Below are positions 1 through 5,355 of a stretch of DNA of 5,355 nucleotides, piece by piece (the stretch's first letter is position 1; every line of letters starts with the position of its first letter). Position numbers and translations under genes: made by a program. The DNA is from Streptococcaceae bacterium (lineage in GTDB: Bacteria; Bacillota; Bacilli; Lactobacillales; Streptococcaceae). Below the pieces are notes generated by a model. The model was not told the origin of the DNA. It worked only from the letters and a program-made list of their open reading frames with translations, and ran no database searches. Where the stretch lies: the NCBI GenBank assembly GCA_031279745.1, contig JAITHN010000142.1, positions 1 to 5,355 on the forward strand, in the 5' to 3' direction.

Positions 1-1
1 C

Positions 2-109
2 GCCATCGCCAGAACGGATATTGGAACATGGTTTAAATTTATTTGGAAATTATTGCTCATTCTATTTGTTGCCACTTGTGTCATCTTAGCCATTGCTGCT
101 GTCTTATAA
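2..109 (+). CDS. C-terminal end of an unidentified membrane protein (5' end outside the window)
   Basis: Frame 2 is open from the left edge to a TAA at 107-109 and gives 35 residues. About ten mostly polar or charged residues (ARTDIGTWFK) lead into F-I-W-K and then roughly 18 hydrophobic residues (LLLILFVATCVILAIAAV), ending one Leu before the stop. This is a C-terminal transmembrane helix with a basic and aromatic flank on its N-terminal side, so the protein probably ends in the membrane. The family cannot be recognised from this fragment. Only 12 nt separate its stop from the next ATG, and the RBS of that next gene starts right after the stop, so the two genes are probably co-transcribed. 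The open frame, the hydrophobic pattern and the tight junction support a real gene end, but the fragment is short. Confidence 0.6.
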   Translation, partial: AIARTDIGTWFKFIWKLLLILFVATCVILAIAAVL

Positions 110-110
110 G

Positions 111-116
111 AAGGAG
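111..116 (+). promoter_or_regulatory. Ribosome binding site of the M20 dipeptidase gene
   Basis: AAGGAG lies 5 nt before the ATG at 122 and directly after the TAA of the upstream frame (107-109). The strong match and good spacing fix the start of the dipeptidase gene. No promoter fits between the two genes, which supports translation from a shared mRNA. Confidence 0.85.
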
Positions 117-121
117 AAACT

Positions 122-1468
122 ATGAAAAATACAATTACAGATTCCATTTTTAATGAAGCACTTCTCGCCCTTCAAGAATTAATCAAAGTTCCCTCAGTAC
201 TGGACGAATCCGATAGCGGAGTTGGGCATCCATTTGGAAAAAATGTCGTCTTGGCTCTCGAAAAAGCTTTAGAAATTTGTGAAAATATCGGCTTCCGTAC
301 ATTTAAAGATCCTGAAGGCTATTATGGCTATGCGGAAATTGGCGAAGGAGTTGAGTTATTTGGACTCCTCTGCCATATGGATGTCGTGCCAGCCGGAGAT
401 TTAACCAAATGGAATAGTGCTCCTTTTGATCCCATTGTAAAAGACAACCTCTTAATCGGCCGTGGTTCACTAGATGATAAAGGCCCTAGTATTGCCGCTC
501 TCTTTGCTGTAAAAGCGCTCATTGATGCCGGAATTACATTTAAAGGGCGTCTACGCTTCATTTTCGGGACGGATGAAGAAAACTTGTGGCGTTGTATGGA
601 GAAATACAACGAAAAAGAGGAAAGTATCACGCTTGGATTTGTACCAGATGCTGCTTTCCCTCTAACCTATGCGGAAAAAGGTTTGCTTCAAGTCTATTTG
701 ACGGGTGCTGGCTCAAAAGAACTTTCTGTAAATGCAGGGAGCGCATTAAATGTTGTTCCAGACCTTGCAAGCTATGACGGAGACCGTTTGAATGAAGTGA
801 AAGAAATACTTGATGCCAAAGGATTCTCTTATAATGAAAGTGAACAGGGGATTACCGTTTTAGGAAAGAGTATTCACGCGAAAGATGCGCCAGACGGGGT
901 GAATGCCATCACACGTTTAGCCATGGCACTTAGTGAAGTATTCAACCATCCTTCACTTGATTTCCTTGGAAAATTGGTTCAAGAAAACGCAACGGGAGAA
1001 AATGTTGTAGGCAAGACAATAGATGAAGCGAGTGGTGAGTTAACGATGAACTTTGCGAGCCTTTCCATCACGCCTGTTGAAACAAAAATCGGCGTTGATA
1101 TGCGTTTGCCGGTGACGTTTGAGAAAGCAGATATTGCGAAAAAATTGAAAGAGAAAGCAAAATCTTATGGTTTGAGCTATCATGAGCACGACTTCCTCGA
1201 CTCCCTCTATGTTCCGATTGAAAGTGAACTGGTACAAACGCTTCTAGCTGTTTATAGAGACCATACGGGAGACCATAGCGAGCCTATGATTAGCGGTGGT
1301 GCAACATTTGCCAGAACAATGAAAAACTGTGTGGCGTTTGGAGCAATGTTCCCCGACACACCTGATTTGATGCACCAACCGAATGAGTCTTGGTCACTTG
1401 ATAGCATGAAAAAATGTATGGAAATCTACGCGGATGCGATTGAACGTCTTTGGGCGAATCCCCAATAA
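122..1468 (+). CDS. pepV: M20 family metallopeptidase, PepV/Sapep-type dipeptidase
   Basis: A complete 448-residue cytoplasmic zinc peptidase with no signal peptide. Family members cleave dipeptides and some longer peptides, in the last step of peptide use. The residues expected for the two-zinc site are present: H85 and D87 in HMDVVPAGD, D118 in GRGSLDDKGP, the catalytic pair E152-E153 in GTDEEN, D176 in VPDAAFP, and H418 in LMHQPNES near the C-terminus. This order and spacing match PepV of lactobacilli (H87, D89, D119, E153, E154, D177, H439). The inserted lid/dimerisation-like domain spans roughly residues 185-385; it contains H252, in the place of the transition-state His, and R328 in VDMRLP, in the place of the carboxylate-binding Arg. 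The GGATFAR and NCVAFG segments (392-407) are also typical. At 448 residues it is slightly shorter than PepV (about 470), within the family range. The ATG at 122 follows a strong RBS. It is probably co-transcribed with the upstream membrane protein and ends at the hairpin at 1526-1577. The exact substrate cannot be read from sequence. Confidence 0.9.
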   Translation: MKNTITDSIFNEALLALQELIKVPSVLDESDSGVGHPFGKNVVLALEKALEICENIGFRTFKDPEGYYGYAEIGEGVELFGLLCHMDVVPAGDLTKWNSAPFDPIVKDNLLIGRGSLDDKGPSIAALFAVKALIDAGITFKGRLRFIFGTDEENLWRCMEKYNEKEESITLGFVPDAAFPLTYAEKGLLQVYLTGAGSKELSVNAGSALNVVPDLASYDGDRLNEVKEILDAKGFSYNESEQGITVLGKSIHAKDAPDGVNAITRLAMALSEVFNHPSLDFLGKLVQENATGENVVGKTIDEASGELTMNFASLSITPVETKIGVDMRLPVTFEKADIAKKLKEKAKSYGLSYHEHDFLDSLYVPIESELVQTLLAVYRDHTGDHSEPMISGGATFARTMKNCVAFGAMFPDTPDLMHQPNESWSLDSMKKCMEIYADAIERLWANPQ

Positions 1469-1525
1469 GTTTCGGCTTTCACGGCTTTCTCTCTGACAAA
1501 CATGATGCATATAAATGAACGAAAA

Positions 1526-1577
1526 TAAGCGGAACTTGAGCCCTGAATGGTGGCGCTCTAGTTCCGTTTATTTTTTT
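1526..1577. terminator. Intrinsic terminator between convergent genes, probably bidirectional
   Basis: The left arm at 1526-1541 pairs with the right arm at 1555-1570. There are 15 pairs including one G-T, with a single T-T mismatch inside (1537/1559), around a loop of about 13 nt. On the + strand the stem runs into a T-rich tract (1567-1577), a good terminator for the dipeptidase transcript. On the - strand the stem is followed by CTTATTTTCG, a weaker U-tract, so it may also end the purD-glyA transcript. The last codon of glyA, TAA at 1578-1576, lies inside the + strand T-tract, so the two transcripts overlap here. Confidence 0.85.
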
Positions 1578-2826
1578 AAATACTCTCTATTGGAAATTTT
1601 TTGGTTAAGGCTAAGATTTCCTCATGAATGTTCTTTAGCTCCTCTTCATTTCCGATATTTCGAAGAGTGCGGATGATTTTTTTAGCAATTTCCACACTTT
1701 CGCCTTCTTTCATGCCGCGGCTTGTAATGGCGGCTGTTCCAATGCGAATGCCTGATGTTTCAAAAATACTTCTAGGATCAAAAGGAATGGCGTTTTTATT
1801 GACGGTGATGCTTACGCTATCAAGCGCTTTTTCGGCTTCCTTCCCATTAATGCCAAGATCTGATACTTCGAGGAGCAGCAAATGATTGTCCGTTCCACCA
1901 GACACCACGCGCACTCCAGTCTCACGGTTAAAGACGTCCACAAATGCTTGCATATTCTTTAACACCTGTTCTTGTTAGGTCTTAAAAGCAGGGTCGAGCG
2001 CTTCTTTAAAGGCAACTGCTTTTGCGGCAATCACATGTTCTAAAGGTCCGCCCTGAATGCCAGGAAATACTGCTGAATTGATTTTTCTAGAAAGGTTGAT
2101 GTCATTGGTCAAAATCATTCCTCCACGTGGTCCACGCAAAGTCTTATGCGTGGTGGTGGTCACGATATCAGCAAAGGGCACGGGATTTTGATGTAAACCG
2201 GTCGCGACGAGCCCAGCAATATGTGCCATATCGACCATTAGTTTTGCCCCAACTTCATCTGCAATTTCTCGGAATTTTTTGAAATCAAGTTTTCGACTGT
2301 ACGCACTCGCTCCTGCCACAATCAATTTTGGTTTATGTTTGCGCGCTAAGATACGCACGACCTGCATATCTACTGTTTCTGTTGTGGGGTCCACGGTATA
2401 AGGGATGAAATGATACGTTTTCCCTGAAAAATTCACTGGGGACCCGTGTGTGAGATGCCCTCCTGCGCTCAAATCCATGCCGAGGACTATATCTCCTGGC
2501 TCAATCAAAGCAAGGTATGCTGCCGTATTCGCCTGTGAACCAGAATGTGGCTGCACATTAACGAATTCTGCCCCAAAAATTTCCTTAGCGCGCTGAATAG
2601 CAAGGTTTTCAATGATATCGATAAACTCACAACCGCCATAATACCGGTGCCCAGGATAACCCTCCGCATATTTATTGGTTAGAACACTCCCTTGCGCTTC
2701 TAAGACCGCTTTTGAAACAATGTTTTCTGATGCAATCAGCTCAATATTTTGCTGTTGACGATTTTCTTCTCGTTTTATGGCACGCCAGACTTCTGCATCC
2801 ACCTTTTCTATCGCTTCAATATTCAT
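1576..2826 (-). pseudogene. glyA: Serine hydroxymethyltransferase gene interrupted by one in-frame stop codon
   Basis: GlyA is the cytoplasmic PLP enzyme that converts serine and tetrahydrofolate to glycine and 5,10-methylene-tetrahydrofolate. The frame from ATG 2826-2824 would encode 416 residues, the normal length (B. subtilis GlyA about 415), but codon 284 is TAA (1977-1975). Residues 1-283 contain IELIASEN (28-35), NKYAEGYPGHRYYGG (51-65), H124 in GGHLTHG, D199 and H202 in VDMAH, and the PLP-binding K228 in TTTTHKTLRGPRGG. After the stop the same frame continues with QEQVLKN, then VSGGTDNHLLLLEV, VNKNAIPFDP and SGIRIGT, whose Arg (about residue 361) is the substrate-carboxylate Arg. FKT-stop-QEQV replaces the usual FKTYQEQV, so a Tyr codon became TAA. 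No other damage is visible. A 283-residue product would keep the PLP lysine but lose the C-terminal domain and should be inactive. An upstream in-frame ATG at 2865 is rejected because the RBS at 2838-2832 serves 2826. The gene sits 13 nt after purD. Confidence 0.9.
1975..1977 (-). other. Premature TAA within glyA (codon 284, expected Tyr)
   Basis: On the - strand the codons read AAG ACC TAA CAA GAA CAG GTG, giving K-T-stop-Q-E-Q-V. The usual SHMT sequence here is K-T-Y-Q-E-Q-V, so TAT or TAC changed to TAA by one base substitution. The frame is unchanged on both sides, which rules out an indel. The nearest possible restart is the GTG at 1965-1963, but the bases before it (CAAGAACAG) are a poor RBS, so the C-terminal part is unlikely to be made on its own. 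Confidence 0.9.
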
Positions 2827-2831
2827 GATGT

Positions 2832-2838
2832 CTCCTTT
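2832..2838 (-). promoter_or_regulatory. Ribosome binding site of glyA
   Basis: The - strand reads AAAGGAG, then 5 nt (ACATC), then the ATG at 2826. It lies between the purD stop (2842-2840) and the glyA start, and it settles the start at MNIEAIEKVD rather than the in-frame ATG 13 codons upstream, which would lie inside the end of purD. Confidence 0.85.
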
Positions 2839-2839
2839 A

Positions 2840-4102
2840 CTAATAAAACAAGCTCTTATTCCCAATATCTTTTCTATAATAGAAACCAGAGAGGTTTAAT
2901 TTCGCTAGATCTGTATAGATTTTTTTCTGTGCTTCTTTCATATCCTTGCCTTCTGCAACCAATAAGAAAACGCGCCCGCCGTTTGAAACAAGACCATCAA
3001 CTCCTTCTTTCACGCCGGCAAAAATCGGCTGAGAGGATTCTAATGTTGAGAAATCAGGAAGTTTCACGCCGTTTTCGACACTTCCCGGATAGCCATCACT
3101 TGCGACAACCACCCCAAGGGTAATTCCTCCTTCACGAAAATGAACAGTGGGTTCACGCCCATCCAATATCGCATCGATGAGTAGAGCGAAATCACTTTCA
3201 AGTCGAGGGAGCACTACTTGTGTTTCAGGATCTCCAAATCTTGCATTAAATTCAATCACTTTTACGCCTTCTTTAGTCGCGATCAATCCAGTATAGAGTA
3301 TCCCACGGAAATATCGCCCTTCCTGCACCATTCCAGATGCAGTAGGTTTTACAATTTCTTCAACGGCTTTTTGAACCATTGCATCTCGTAGTTGTGGGAC
3401 AGGAGCGTAGGCACCCATTCCGCCAGTGTTTGGTCCTTTGTCGTCATCAAATGCACGCTTGTGGTCTTGTGAAATCACCATTGGCCAAACCTTTTCTCCG
3501 TCAACGAAGGAAAGAAGTGAAAACTCTTGTCCATCTAAGAATTCTTCAATCACGACCCGACTTCCGCTTGCGCCAAAAACATTGTCTTCCAACATGTCAG
3601 TTAAGGCATCGATCGCTTCTTCGACGGTTTCAGCGACGACAACGCCTTTTCCAGCTGCCAATCCATCTGCTTTGACAACGATTGGAGCACCAACTTTTAA
3701 AACATAGGCTTTTGCTGCTTCTAACTCAGTAAAGGTTTGATGTTTCGCTGTTGGAATCTCGTATTTCACCATGAGTTGTTTTGCAAAATCTTTTGAGCCT
3801 TCAATTATTGCAGCTGCTTTTGACGGTCCAAAGATACGTTGCCCACTCTCTTCAAAAGCATCGACAATCCCTTTCATTAATGGGATTTCAGGCCCTACAA
3901 ATGTATAGGTTATTTCGTTTTCTTTCGCAAACTCAATCAATTGATCAAATTTGCTTTCTTTGATCATTACGGTTTCTATTTTTTTGGATTGCATGCCTGC
4001 ATTTCCAGGAGCAACAAAGACTTTTTCAACAGTTTGACTCTCAGACAATTTCTTTGCAATAGCGTGTTCACGCCCGCCACTTCCGATTACAAGGATCTTC
4101 AT
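2840..4102 (-). CDS. purD: Phosphoribosylamine-glycine ligase (GAR synthetase)
   Basis: PurD joins glycine to 5-phosphoribosylamine with ATP, the second step of de novo purine synthesis, in the cytoplasm. The 420-residue ATP-grasp protein is complete. An N-terminal Rossmann-like domain starts MKILVIGSGGREHA and includes VGPEIPL (69-75). The ATP-grasp region follows with FGPSKAAA (91-98), EGSKDFAK (101-108), VKADGLAAGKGV (143-154), VIEEFLDGQEFS (184-195), HKRAFDDDKGPNTGGMGAYAP (214-234) and the metal-binding IEFNARFGDPE (283-293). The C-terminal domain ends YYRKDIG, as is usual. Two in-frame ATGs exist, at 4108 and 4102. The GGAG at 4114-4111 is only 2 nt from the first and 8 nt from the second, and the family normally begins MKILVIGSGG, so 4102 is chosen. 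purD usually follows purH at the end of a pur operon; here it follows a cell-wall gene and heads a purD-glyA pair. It ends in TAG 13 nt before glyA. Confidence 0.95.
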   Translation of the reverse strand: MKILVIGSGGREHAIAKKLSESQTVEKVFVAPGNAGMQSKKIETVMIKESKFDQLIEFAKENEITYTFVGPEIPLMKGIVDAFEESGQRIFGPSKAAAIIEGSKDFAKQLMVKYEIPTAKHQTFTELEAAKAYVLKVGAPIVVKADGLAAGKGVVVAETVEEAIDALTDMLEDNVFGASGSRVVIEEFLDGQEFSLLSFVDGEKVWPMVISQDHKRAFDDDKGPNTGGMGAYAPVPQLRDAMVQKAVEEIVKPTASGMVQEGRYFRGILYTGLIATKEGVKVIEFNARFGDPETQVVLPRLESDFALLIDAILDGREPTVHFREGGITLGVVVASDGYPGSVENGVKLPDFSTLESSQPIFAGVKEGVDGLVSNGGRVFLLVAEGKDMKEAQKKIYTDLAKLNLSGFYYRKDIGNKSLFY

Positions 4103-4110
4103 TTTCATTT

Positions 4111-4114
4111 CTCC
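4111..4114 (-). promoter_or_regulatory. Ribosome binding site of purD that decides between two starts
   Basis: The - strand reads GGAG, AA, ATG, AAA, ATG. The spacer to the first ATG (4108) is 2 nt, too short; to the second (4102) it is 8 nt, near optimal. The second start also gives the standard PurD N-terminus. Confidence 0.65.
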
Positions 4115-4139
4115 ATTCCATGTTTACAATTCACCTTTT

Positions 4140-4168
4140 ATTTTATCAAAACAACGGGCGGATTCCGA
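4140..4168 (-). promoter_or_regulatory. Candidate purD-glyA promoter (extended -10)
   Basis: The - strand has TGATAAAAT (4148-4140): a TAAAAT -10 hexamer, 5 of 6 to consensus, preceded by TGN, the extended -10 signature. At 17-nt spacing the -35 would be TCGGAA (4168-4163), only 3 of 6, so the promoter would rely on the extended -10 or on an activator. Transcription would start near 4133, leaving a leader of about 30 nt before the ATG at 4102. A promoter is expected here if purD is regulated apart from the FemABX gene. Such motifs are common in AT-rich DNA, so confidence is moderate. Confidence 0.4.
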
Positions 4169-4222
4169 AAAATACGACTGATTTTAGTCGAATATTTTGC
4201 ATTCATTCGTTTTTTGATAAAA
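4141..4222. repeat. Inverted repeat in the FemABX-purD spacer, with a nested hairpin
   Basis: TTTTATCAAAACAACG at 4141-4156 is repeated in inverse form at 4208-4222 as CGTTTTTTGATAAAA. Fifteen bases pair with one unpaired base, around a 51-nt interval. Inside lies a second small hairpin, CGACT (4175-4179) with AGTCG (4186-4190) and a 6-nt loop, which on the - strand is followed by TATTTTT and so looks like a weak terminator. The right-hand arm, in the direction of purD transcription, contains the candidate -10. The arms are mostly A-T, so the structure may be partly chance. Confidence 0.5.
4161..4214. promoter_or_regulatory. Possible PurR-box-like sequences upstream of purD
   Basis: Against the Gram-positive PurBox consensus as I recall it (AWWWCCGAACWWT), the + strand 13-mer at 4161-4173 (GATTCCGAAAAAT) matches 11 of 13. 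Two weaker sites match about 9 of 13: + strand 4184-4196, and - strand 4214-4202. The last two share a CGAAT core in inverted orientation with an 11-nt spacer (4189-4193 and 4205-4209). The best site overlaps the candidate -35. Four or more W positions make such matches easy in AT-rich DNA, and the spacing does not match the standard B. subtilis pair, so this is only suggestive. Confidence 0.25.
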
Positions 4223-4240
4223 AAACACGCAAAATGTGCT
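4219..4240 (-). terminator. Weak terminator-like hairpin after the FemABX gene
   Basis: On the - strand AGCAC (4240-4236) can pair with GTGTT (4228-4224) around a 7-nt loop, and a run of seven T (4225-4219) begins within the last two bases of the stem. The stem has only five pairs, one of them G-T, so termination would be inefficient and some transcripts may read on into purD. It lies about 64 nt after the stop codon at 4306-4304. Confidence 0.35.
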
Positions 4241-4249
4241 GTCTTCCAA

Positions 4250-4271
4250 ACTTTAGATGAAAAATCTAAGT
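4250..4271. repeat. Small stem-loop just downstream of the FemABX gene
   Basis: ACTTTAGAT (4250-4258) and ATCTAAGT (4264-4271) form eight pairs with one bulged T and a 5-nt loop (4259-4263). On the - strand it begins about 33 nt after the FemABX stop. No T-run follows it there, so it is not a standard intrinsic terminator by itself; it could protect the 3' end of the mRNA or mean nothing. Confidence 0.35.
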
Positions 4272-4303
4272 CGGAGCTCAGTACAAAAGCGTGCTTCATT
4301 GAT

Positions 4304-5355
4304 TTAGCCGCGTAACCGTTTGGAAGCGGCATGCAGAAGTTTATAGATTTTATAGGTTATCGGGCGAATTGGAGTTTCAAAATAGCCAACTTTTTCTTCG
4401 ACATGGCCGTTAAAAGATTGCTTGAATTTTAGAACGCCATCACTGCCATCAAACTTCCCTTGAATCCCGTAGAAATCGTAAATATCTCCCCCTCGTTTGA
4501 GAGTTTCCAGCATCATTTCATGTTGGATAAGGAAGGGGGCATAAAAGTTTTTATACTGTTCATACGTCCCAGAAAAAAGATAGGTGGTTCTCTTTTTATT
4601 GAAAACGAAAAGTCCACCCGCTAGGATGACATCTCCTTCACCTTCTTGCTTTAAAAACTCCTCAGCCTCCAAAATTCGTTTCTCTTGAGTGGACATTTGG
4701 GCGTTGAATTCTTTTTGTTGGTTGAGCATCTTCGAAGAATTTGGCGTTTTTTCCAAGTTTTCGGCAATCCTATTTAATTTCGTTTGAAGTTCTGCTTCAC
4801 GTTTTCTTAGATTTTCAATATAGGTCTTGAAATTTATTTCCGCAACTATGAATTTCGCCTTCTCTTTAAATGTTTTATAGAACAGTTGATAATACTCCAG
4901 AGTCTTGTCTTGGAACTCTCTACGCTCTGCCGTATGAGTTGTAAGGGCTTTAAATTTATCCAGTTCATCGAAACCTAGCTCACGCAATTGGATACCGAAC
5001 TGAGAAGTTTTCTTCACTGAATAAATGGCTTCTTTTGTATAAGATTTTAGAAGTGTTTTTTCATCTAATCCTTGTAAGTCCTTAACAAAACTCCAGCGGG
5101 GAACAGATCTTTCATAACCGGTTGTAAACCCATCATGATGGAATCCATTCTTTTTGAACGCCTCAATCAGCTCATCTTTCGCCTTTTCAACCACTTCTCC
5201 ATTCGGTCCTCTTTTTTGGTAAAGGAAAGTGGAATCAATCTCTAAATAGGTTGCCCCATTTTCTTTCGAGAATTGTTTTATATATAATAAAAAGAAAACC
5301 AACAATGCCTTATTTTCAAAGTCTAATAAGGGCCCACAACCGAAACAAAAAAGGT
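4304..5355 (-). CDS. FemABX-family aminoacyltransferase (peptidoglycan cross-bridge synthesis), 5' end outside the window
   Basis: The frame is open from the right edge to TAA at 4306-4304, giving 349 visible residues; family members are about 400-420, so some 60 N-terminal residues are missing. These enzymes use aminoacyl-tRNA to add amino acids to the stem-peptide lysine of lipid II at the inner membrane face (MurM/FemA/FemX type). Numbered from the window edge, visible features are a GPLLDFENK segment (7-15), NGATYLEID (32-40) of the first GNAT-like domain, GYERSVPRWSFVKDL (79-93), TTHTAERREF (138-147), a charged helical arm resembling a coiled coil (about 175-237), ILAGGLFVF (243-251), YDFYGIQG (292-299), and GVLKFKQSFNG (306-316) of the second GNAT-like domain. 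The TTG at 5305 is not the start, because family-like sequence continues upstream of it to the edge. The gene precedes purD by 201 nt in the same direction and probably forms its own unit. Which amino acid is transferred cannot be told. Confidence 0.88.
   Translation of the reverse strand, partial: LFCFGCGPLLDFENKALLVFFLLYIKQFSKENGATYLEIDSTFLYQKRGPNGEVVEKAKDELIEAFKKNGFHHDGFTTGYERSVPRWSFVKDLQGLDEKTLLKSYTKEAIYSVKKTSQFGIQLRELGFDELDKFKALTTHTAERREFQDKTLEYYQLFYKTFKEKAKFIVAEINFKTYIENLRKREAELQTKLNRIAENLEKTPNSSKMLNQQKEFNAQMSTQEKRILEAEEFLKQEGEGDVILAGGLFVFNKKRTTYLFSGTYEQYKNFYAPFLIQHEMMLETLKRGGDIYDFYGIQGKFDGSDGVLKFKQSFNGHVEEKVGYFETPIRPITYKIYKLLHAASKRLRG

Noticed and set aside
328..777. Two open frames (- strand 328-630, + strand 586-777) within the dipeptidase gene
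   Set aside because: They overlap the conserved metal-site region of the M20 peptidase in other frames and have no RBS or recognisable motifs.
1576..1965. The C-terminal part of glyA as a separate gene starting at GTG 1965
   Set aside because: It is the in-frame continuation of SHMT after the TAA, its start has a poor RBS, and SHMT C-terminal domains are not known as free-standing proteins.
1975..1977. Selenocysteine or pyrrolysine at the glyA stop
   Set aside because: The codon is TAA, whereas those residues use TGA and TAG. The family has Tyr here, and I see no downstream hairpin of the required kind.
1966..1990. A frameshift as the cause of the glyA break
   Set aside because: Codons before and after the stop are in the same frame and align without gaps to FKT-Y-QEQV, so it is a substitution and not an insertion or deletion.
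2749..3123. A 124-codon + strand frame opposite the purD-glyA junction
   Set aside because: It is antisense to two genes with clear homology signatures, and its composition is that of a shadow frame.
4103..4303. A purine, glycine or T-box riboswitch before purD
   Set aside because: I find no conserved purine aptamer loops, glycine aptamer core or T-box sequence; only simple AT-rich inverted repeats are present.
3941..4315. A 124-codon open frame on the + strand across the 5' end of purD and the spacer
   Set aside because: It is antisense to a well-supported gene, has low-complexity Phe/Leu-rich content and no RBS.
4138..4332. A 64-codon open frame on the - strand crossing the FemABX-purD spacer
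   Set aside because: It starts inside the FemABX gene in another frame, has no RBS before its ATG at 4332, and shows no family resemblance. The spacer is better explained by regulatory sequence.
5303..5305. TTG as the start of the FemABX gene
   Set aside because: Family-like sequence (GPLLDFENKA) continues in frame upstream to the window edge, so the true start lies outside.

Overview
The window looks like core chromosome from a low-GC Gram-positive bacterium, most likely a member of the Lactobacillales or a close relative. The grounds are A+T-rich intergenic DNA, strong AGGAG-type ribosome binding sites, a PepV-type M20 dipeptidase, and a FemABX-type tRNA-dependent aminoacyltransferase of the kind that builds peptidoglycan cross-bridges. 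Genus cannot be fixed from the sequence alone.

Layout. On the + strand, bases 2-109 hold the last 35 codons of an upstream membrane protein. A 12-nt gap with a strong RBS follows, then a complete M20 dipeptidase gene (122-1468). A hairpin with a T-run at 1526-1577 separates this from three genes on the - strand that converge on it. Read in their own direction these are: a FemABX-family gene cut by the right edge of the window (5355 down to 4304), a 201-nt spacer rich in inverted repeats (4303-4103), purD (4102-2840), and glyA (2826-1576), whose start lies 13 nt beyond the purD stop.

How the genes fit together. PurD consumes glycine in de novo purine synthesis. GlyA makes glycine from serine and loads the one-carbon unit onto tetrahydrofolate that later purine steps need. 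The purD-glyA pair is therefore a compact supply-and-use unit, probably transcribed from the spacer upstream of purD, where an extended -10 promoter and weak PurR-box-like sequence can be seen. The FemABX gene and the dipeptidase are separate functions (cell-wall branch synthesis and peptide turnover).

Main oddity. The glyA reading frame is broken by one in-frame TAA at 1977-1975, exactly where a Tyr codon is expected. The frame before and after the stop is the same, and both halves look like intact serine hydroxymethyltransferase. A single-base nonsense mutation, or a sequencing or assembly error, explains this best. I see no mobile element, CRISPR array, tRNA, rRNA or phage gene, and no convincing undescribed system.
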